A DNA stretch of 64,000 nucleotides from Ciona intestinalis (lineage: Eukaryota; Chordata; Ascidiacea; Phlebobranchia; Cionidae), in NCBI RefSeq assembly GCF_000224145.3, contig NC_020166.2, positions 9,148,745-9,212,744 of the forward strand, in the 5' to 3' direction. Positions 59,200 to 64,000 of the stretch are shown in pieces. The notes beneath the pieces are model-generated. The model was given only the letters and a program-made list of their open reading frames with translations. It made no database searches and had not been told where the DNA came from. The first letter of the stretch is position 1; each line of letters starts with the position of its first letter. A program made the translations under genes and the position numbers.

Positions 59200-62100
59200 A
59201 TGGAAGACATACCACTTGTACTGTGCAGGTAAGTTGCTTGCTTATATTAATACATTTATGTTCTTTGGGTGTTTTGTGAACTTTTGCGTTCTTCGTTATC
59301 AGGACTTAAGAAATAAAATACATTTCATTTATTTATGTTTAAATGTTTCCGGCGCCTGTTTTTTTTCGACTGGTTTGTAATTTTCCACAGCCGAATCATA
59401 GTAAATAATAGGCAATACGGGCACGTCTGTAGCATATAACAACATCAATTTCATTTATTCAAACAGGTCAATGCAACCTGGCGATGCGAATATATCGGGC
59501 AACGTACACGGAGGCACGATACTTAAGATGATAGAGGAAGCTGGTATGATAGTTGGTACCAGACACTGTAATGTTGGGGGTAGTGACGAGGTAACTTGGT
59601 GTGGCGGTGTCTTTCATTTTTATTATATATGGCAATATGGGGGAGGATTTAGGCCAGGGTTTAGACCAGTTTGGCCTAGAACACCACTGGGCATCCAAAA
59701 TTCATTGCGAAAGTAAAGATCCTTCAACAGCAGTTGTTTTATTTCGTGAATCTACCCCTGATTTAAAATGCAATTTGTTCGTTTTGAAGGACACTGATGC
59801 TATCAATTAGGAGCAAAATGATGACTTGATTTTTGTTCATTGCAGTTGTGTAGTAAAAATATATTGAGTAGTTTTTAATTAAAAGTGTAAAACCATATTC
59901 TATTGAGATTCTCATATATAGTAAGTATTTCTATATGTGTCGCAGCTAAATCCTTTAAATAACATAACAAAATATTTGTATATTGTGTTATAAATTGATA
60001 CATCCCATCTTTCCACACAGGGTGGAAGCTTGTGTGTTCTTGCAAGAGTTGAACGAACAGACTTTTTACTCCCGATGTATGTTGGTGAACTAGCCCACCT
60101 AGTGGCCAAAGTAACTTTCTGTTCGAGCCACTCGGTGGAAGTAAAGGTCAAAGTTTATGCGGAAAATGTGTTAACAGGTAAATAAGGACATGGAGGTGTT
60201 GTCATGTTAAAATTGGTTGTTAAAATATAAATTTAGTTTAATTAAAAAAAGTTATTTTCTTTTTATATATGATAAGGAAAATATATTAATTCTAGAGTAT
60301 GAAAAATATTATTTTAGCAGGACACTTAACAAGCATTGCTTCATCCCAGTAGTCACTAATAGACTGTAGCACCCTGAGTATCAGAGAAATAAGTCAACTC
60401 TGGACTGTAGCAAGCAAATGTCGCAGGACCCTCACCTATGTAAAATAGAACGGAGAAATAACCTCAATGTTTTACCAGGTGCTCGTAGGATGACCAACAG
60501 CGCTACCTTGTGGTACGTCCCACTTAAATCCAAAGGTGTGGTTGCCGACGTGCCTTCTATGGTGCTTCCTAGTGGTGAGAATGATGCTGCGGGTCGTGAA
60601 AGATACGAGAGGCAAAAGAAGGAAAGAAGAGAAATTAACGAGGTTTCACCTTGTCTACGTGACGACTGGGCCATGTTACTTGACATGCCAAGTCAAGGTG
60701 ACAACCTCCACTATATTGTTTGTAATTTATCACGAACATGAAGATAGTTAGGGCCTTTGAATCATGGGTATAATCATATATTTTATCCCTACAATTTTGG
60801 ATCTGAAATACTTTTTACCCGATTGATATGCCTACAATCTACACAACCAAACAGGGCAAAAGTTTAATCAATACTAGTAGCAAAAGCAAGTTAGATTCAA
60901 ATATAAAATCATTTTTGTTTTTAAACATTGTAGTATTTATTTTATCAGTTATTTGTTTTTCCAGGTCATGAACCACACACAGTAGGATACGCACAATCAA
61001 CGTTAATACATTTGGTTGGCGTACAAGATTGTGGCCTACAAGGTATCGCAACAGGGGGATTTACCATGAAATTAATGGATGAGGTAATTTTATTTGTCTT
61101 TTTTGGGTTGGAGCTTGAGTGACTTATCTATGGTTGCCACTCTCATGCCCACAGTCGAATTGCTGAAGCTATTGCAGTGTGTGGATAAGTAGACATGACT
61201 TTTGGTTGTTGCAGTGTGTCAATAAGCAAATGAGTTTTAGTTGGTTTGGTTGTTATTATTTTTATTTTTTTCGCGGGTGGAAACTTGAGTGATTTATGCA
61301 TGTTATTTTACAAACCTATGTCCACAGACATAGTATTTTTCTTCATACAAAATGTATTGTCTCTTGTGCACACAAACCATTGATAAATACTTAGCCATAA
61401 TAACTATGTTCACTACCAACACACTACCACAGGTAGCAGGCATATGTGCAGTGAGACATTGCCACACCAATGTAGTGACCGCTTCAATGGATGCAACAAA
61501 CTTTCATAGAAGTATCAACAAAGGTAAACCAGGAGCACCATATAGGCTACAAACCAGGGTGGGAAGGGCTACCCTGGAATTTTCTAGACTGTGTTAAATT
61601 TGTTTCATAAACACACTTAGAATTATGAATTATAAAAGTTGGCCGCCTATTGGGTGATTTCCAAACATTGAGAAGTAACTTGATGCTTAAATATAACATG
61701 CGTGCACGAGATGTAAACAGCCACCATATACTGCCAGTATGACACTAATATAACTTTTTAAAATTTTACAAAATTAAAATACATTTATAAGTTCAAATTA
61801 ATATAGCTATAGTGATGTAATAATCAACTTTATTATGCAACAATCACAGGAAACATTCTTCACTTTCGTAGTCGCCCAATATTTACAAGCAACAAGTCTC
61901 TGATGATCCAGGTTGTTGTTCTTGTGGAAGAAAGAAATAGATCGGTAAGAATTTTATCTTCTTTGTAAAAAGTTGCATGCCTACCCTACATGCATGCCTA
62001 CCCTGGAATTGTGTGCACTCACACTGTATTAAGTAATTGGGGGTAGCAGATGACGTCAGGTAAGATTCTTCACTTGCATTTTATGTGAAAACTTTTTCCT

Positions 62101-63037
62101 TTCCCCAGAGAGAAGCAGTGAACCCAAGCTCAGTGTTCTGTGCATGTACAGCATTCTTTACTTATGTTTCATTGGATAGTCAGAAAAAGACAATCCCAGT
62201 ACCAACTCTCAAGGTAAAATTGTTTATTTGTCTTATGGTTGCTTTTTTTATGTGAGAGGTCTTAAAGTGTGACATGGTATAAATTTGAGGTAAGGGCCTG
62301 AGTTGGCCCATGACCCAACAACCATTGTGCTACAACCATTTACAGACCACTGTGTTTGAGCAATGTCTATTAAGTGACTTGCCTAAAGACACACTTGTAG
62401 TCAATAGTATCAGTATTGAGCCCAGAAAAACCTAACAAACATTGAGCTGAACTGCTTTTCTTCATACTTTCCATCTATCTGTATTTATAGACTTACAGTA
62501 TTAGCTTATTTTAAACATTTCCAAAGTATGTATAGTAGAGTGGGGAAATATGTAACACCTATTTTCTTGTCCCCTTTGGTAATAAACAAAAGATATTTAA
62601 AGAAACATAAAACTGTAACCTAACAACTCCTATAGACCATTCGTAATTGTACGATCCGAATATTTGGATGTTATGTGCTAAAGATGGCCCATCTTTTCCC
62701 ACTATACTATATGATTTATTTATAGTAACACTAGGCCATCAACACAGAACACAATTTCTTATCACTGAGATATGTTTATTAGTACAAGAAACACTGTTAA
62801 ACACCATACCAAGGCAGTAGATAATAGGTTCAAATACCAGTTATATTAATGAATGCCACTGGACCAAAAAAACAACTTTGTTTTAAAGTTATTTTGCTAC
62901 TAACTTAACATCATACCTGGCATATGACAAGTAACTTTGTTTTAAAGCTTACAACCCCAAGTGATCATGAGAGATTTGAAGAAGGCAAACTAAGATATGA
63001 AATGCAGAAAAAAATGAGACTTACATCGCAAATGTGA
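59200..63037 (+). CDS. ACOT7: ACOT7-type cytosolic acyl-CoA thioesterase
   Basis: Nine exons: 59200-59228, 59467-59590, 60021-60177, 60479-60697, 60965-61083, 61433-61523, 61850-61944, 62109-62213 and 62948-63037, coding 342 residues. Two hotdog domains in tandem: domain 1 with GNVHGGTILKMIEEAG and ARVERTDFLLPMYVGELAH; domain 2 with GGFTMKLMDEVAGICAVRHC, VVTASMDATNFH and FRSRPIFTSNKSLMIQV. The Asn of GNVHGG and the Asp of KLMDEVAG match the catalytic pair known for mouse Acot7. YERQKKERREI is the family linker helix and RFEEGKLRYEMQKKMR the C-terminal helix. The enzyme cuts long-chain acyl-CoA to free fatty acid and CoA. The short first exon lacks a targeting signal, so it is likely cytosolic. 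Exon 4's end is set by phase: a donor at 60698 joins in frame to exon 5. AATAAA lies at 63061. Confidence 0.95.
60197..60401 (+). repeat. ACOT7 intron 3 segment repeated at the right edge
   Basis: This 205 bp stretch of intron 3 is repeated without visible mismatch at 63796-64000, in the same direction, 3,599 bp away. The repeat runs off the window edge. Its second half contains SINE-body remnants. Confidence 0.92.
62530..62713. repeat. GT-rich foldback repeat in ACOT7 intron 8
   Basis: From tatagtagagtggggaaata to cccatcttttcccactatac, with inner landmarks intact. It is the only well-preserved copy in the right quarter of the window. Confidence 0.7.
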
Positions 63038-63060
63038 AACTTAATGATAACATGCACAAT

Positions 63061-63066
63061 AATAAA
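63061..63066 (+). terminator. Poly(A) signal of ACOT7
   Basis: AATAAA 24 bases after the stop codon. Confidence 0.6.
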
Positions 63067-63584
63067 ATATAAGGCGGGAAATCTAAAACTTCTGTCTTCG
63101 GTCTGTCACAATAACTGTTTGTTTTTAATTTGCAAAAAGTTTTGGCATGTGTTGTTTAAAATTGCAATTGTATTTTTCATAATTTTAAAAAACCCTGCTA
63201 AAAGCAGGTAGAATTCATTATACAACATGATTTTCGCTTTTTAATTTAGATTGCTTCAGCTTGCTTTTTTTAGTATTTGGTATTGCCATACAGTACTGCT
63301 ATTCCAAAATAATATTACATGTTTCAAACAACACTAGCACATATATTATATATTTCAAATTTTGTGTTGTTTGAGTGTTACGTGTTTTTATACAAACTTT
63401 TTAAAACTGTCAGAATATTGCAATATGTTATGTGCAGTATATTGAAATATAAAATAAATGTTATAGTCCAGTTTTTAAACATCTTGAGTAAAGTGTCTCT
63501 ATATGAACCTCGATAGATATCATAAACAAGTGATTTTAAACTGATTTAAATGAAAAGGTGAGATATGTTATTATAGGTTTGGAA

Positions 63585-63775
63585 AAGGTTGGACAAGAAC
63601 TGTTTTTCAAGTTTGCCAATAAAATACAATTTGGCAAACACTTGTAACATAACCAAATATTTGAGAAGTTCGGTCCAAATAATGTTTTCTTATATGGTTA
63701 AGTTGGCAAATAAAAAACAATTCGGCCATTACCTGTAACATAACCAAATAATTGAGATGTCAATAATATTACACT
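63585..63775. repeat. Two-copy ~95 bp tandem repeat
   Basis: Two imperfect copies of a unit containing agtttgccaataaa or agttggcaaataaa, then a cttgtaacataaccaaata-like segment, then tttgagaagt or ttgagatgt. It lies just before the repeated ACOT7 intron segment. Confidence 0.6.
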
Positions 63776-63795
63776 TAATTAAACACTATCAGGGA

Positions 63796-64000
63796 TGTTG
63801 TCATGTTAAAATTGGTTGTTAAAATATAAATTTAGTTTAATTAAAAAAAGTTATTTTCTTTTTATATATGATAAGGAAAATATATTAATTCTAGAGTATG
63901 AAAAATATTATTTTAGCAGGACACTTAACAAGCATTGCTTCATCCCAGTAGTCACTAATAGACTGTAGCACCCTGAGTATCAGAGAAATAAGTCAACTCT
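63796..64000 (+). repeat. Second copy of the ACOT7 intron 3 segment
   Basis: Matches 60197-60401 base for base as far as I can read, and is cut by the window end. The sequence to its left (63067-63795) does not match the left flank of the first copy. Confidence 0.92.

Noticed and set aside
60418-60741. Start of ACOT7 exon 4 taken from the open frame at 60418
   Set aside because: The acceptor at 60478 gives the correct phase and the conserved G-A-R-R-M-T-N-S-A-T-L-W start; the upstream part is SINE-derived intron.

Overview
The window looks like a piece of a small, AT-rich, intron-dense invertebrate deuterostome genome, most likely an ascidian of the Ciona type. This is inferred from the short introns (about 200-700 bp), the animal gene families present, a tRNA-derived SINE, and a very abundant ~195 bp foldback repeat. 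Four runs of about 50 N mark scaffold gaps (846-897, 4124-4173, 34112-34161, 53575-53624). All multi-exon gene models were built by eye from open frames, GT/AG sites and phase continuity.

Layout from left to right. At 1-8.0 kb lies the 5' part of a minus-strand gene whose product starts with an FFAT-like acidic motif and has a proline-rich stretch (WDR44-like). At 8.8-10.0 kb lies a small secreted single-IGFBP-domain protein (minus). At 11.0-26.05 kb lies a large inverted duplication: two ZP-domain membrane proteins, A (minus, 15.6 to 11.2 kb) and B (plus, 21.0 to 25.9 kb), stand head to head across a 5.4 kb spacer full of mobile repeats. At 27.8-34.4 kb lies an SLC22-type transporter and at 35.3-36.9 kb a secreted C-type lectin (both plus). 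The 20-38 kb part is heavily loaded with repeats.

The right half is a housekeeping block. On the minus strand are SCLY (selenocysteine lyase, 42.8 to 38.7 kb), HTRA2 (mitochondrial serine protease, 48.2 to 44.1 kb) and an intronless HELLS/LSH-type SNF2 ATPase (51.6 to 48.8 kb). On the plus strand are a TEFM-like mitochondrial transcription elongation factor (52.6-55.6 kb), a TM6SF membrane protein (56.1-58.6 kb) and ACOT7 acyl-CoA thioesterase (59.2-63.0 kb). HELLS and TEFM diverge from a shared interval of under 1 kb.

The most interesting structure is the mirrored ZP gene pair. The two genes share exon number, exon phases and even an 18-nt microexon. Their 3' halves are almost identical, while their 5' exons have diverged strongly, with an abrupt switch inside exon 5. 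Each protein also carries an EGF-like module between the furin-type cleavage site and the membrane anchor. Other points are a Tudor-knot/chromo-barrel-like insert in HELLS, and a 205 bp piece of an ACOT7 intron that recurs at the right edge, implying a tandem duplication or an assembly repeat.
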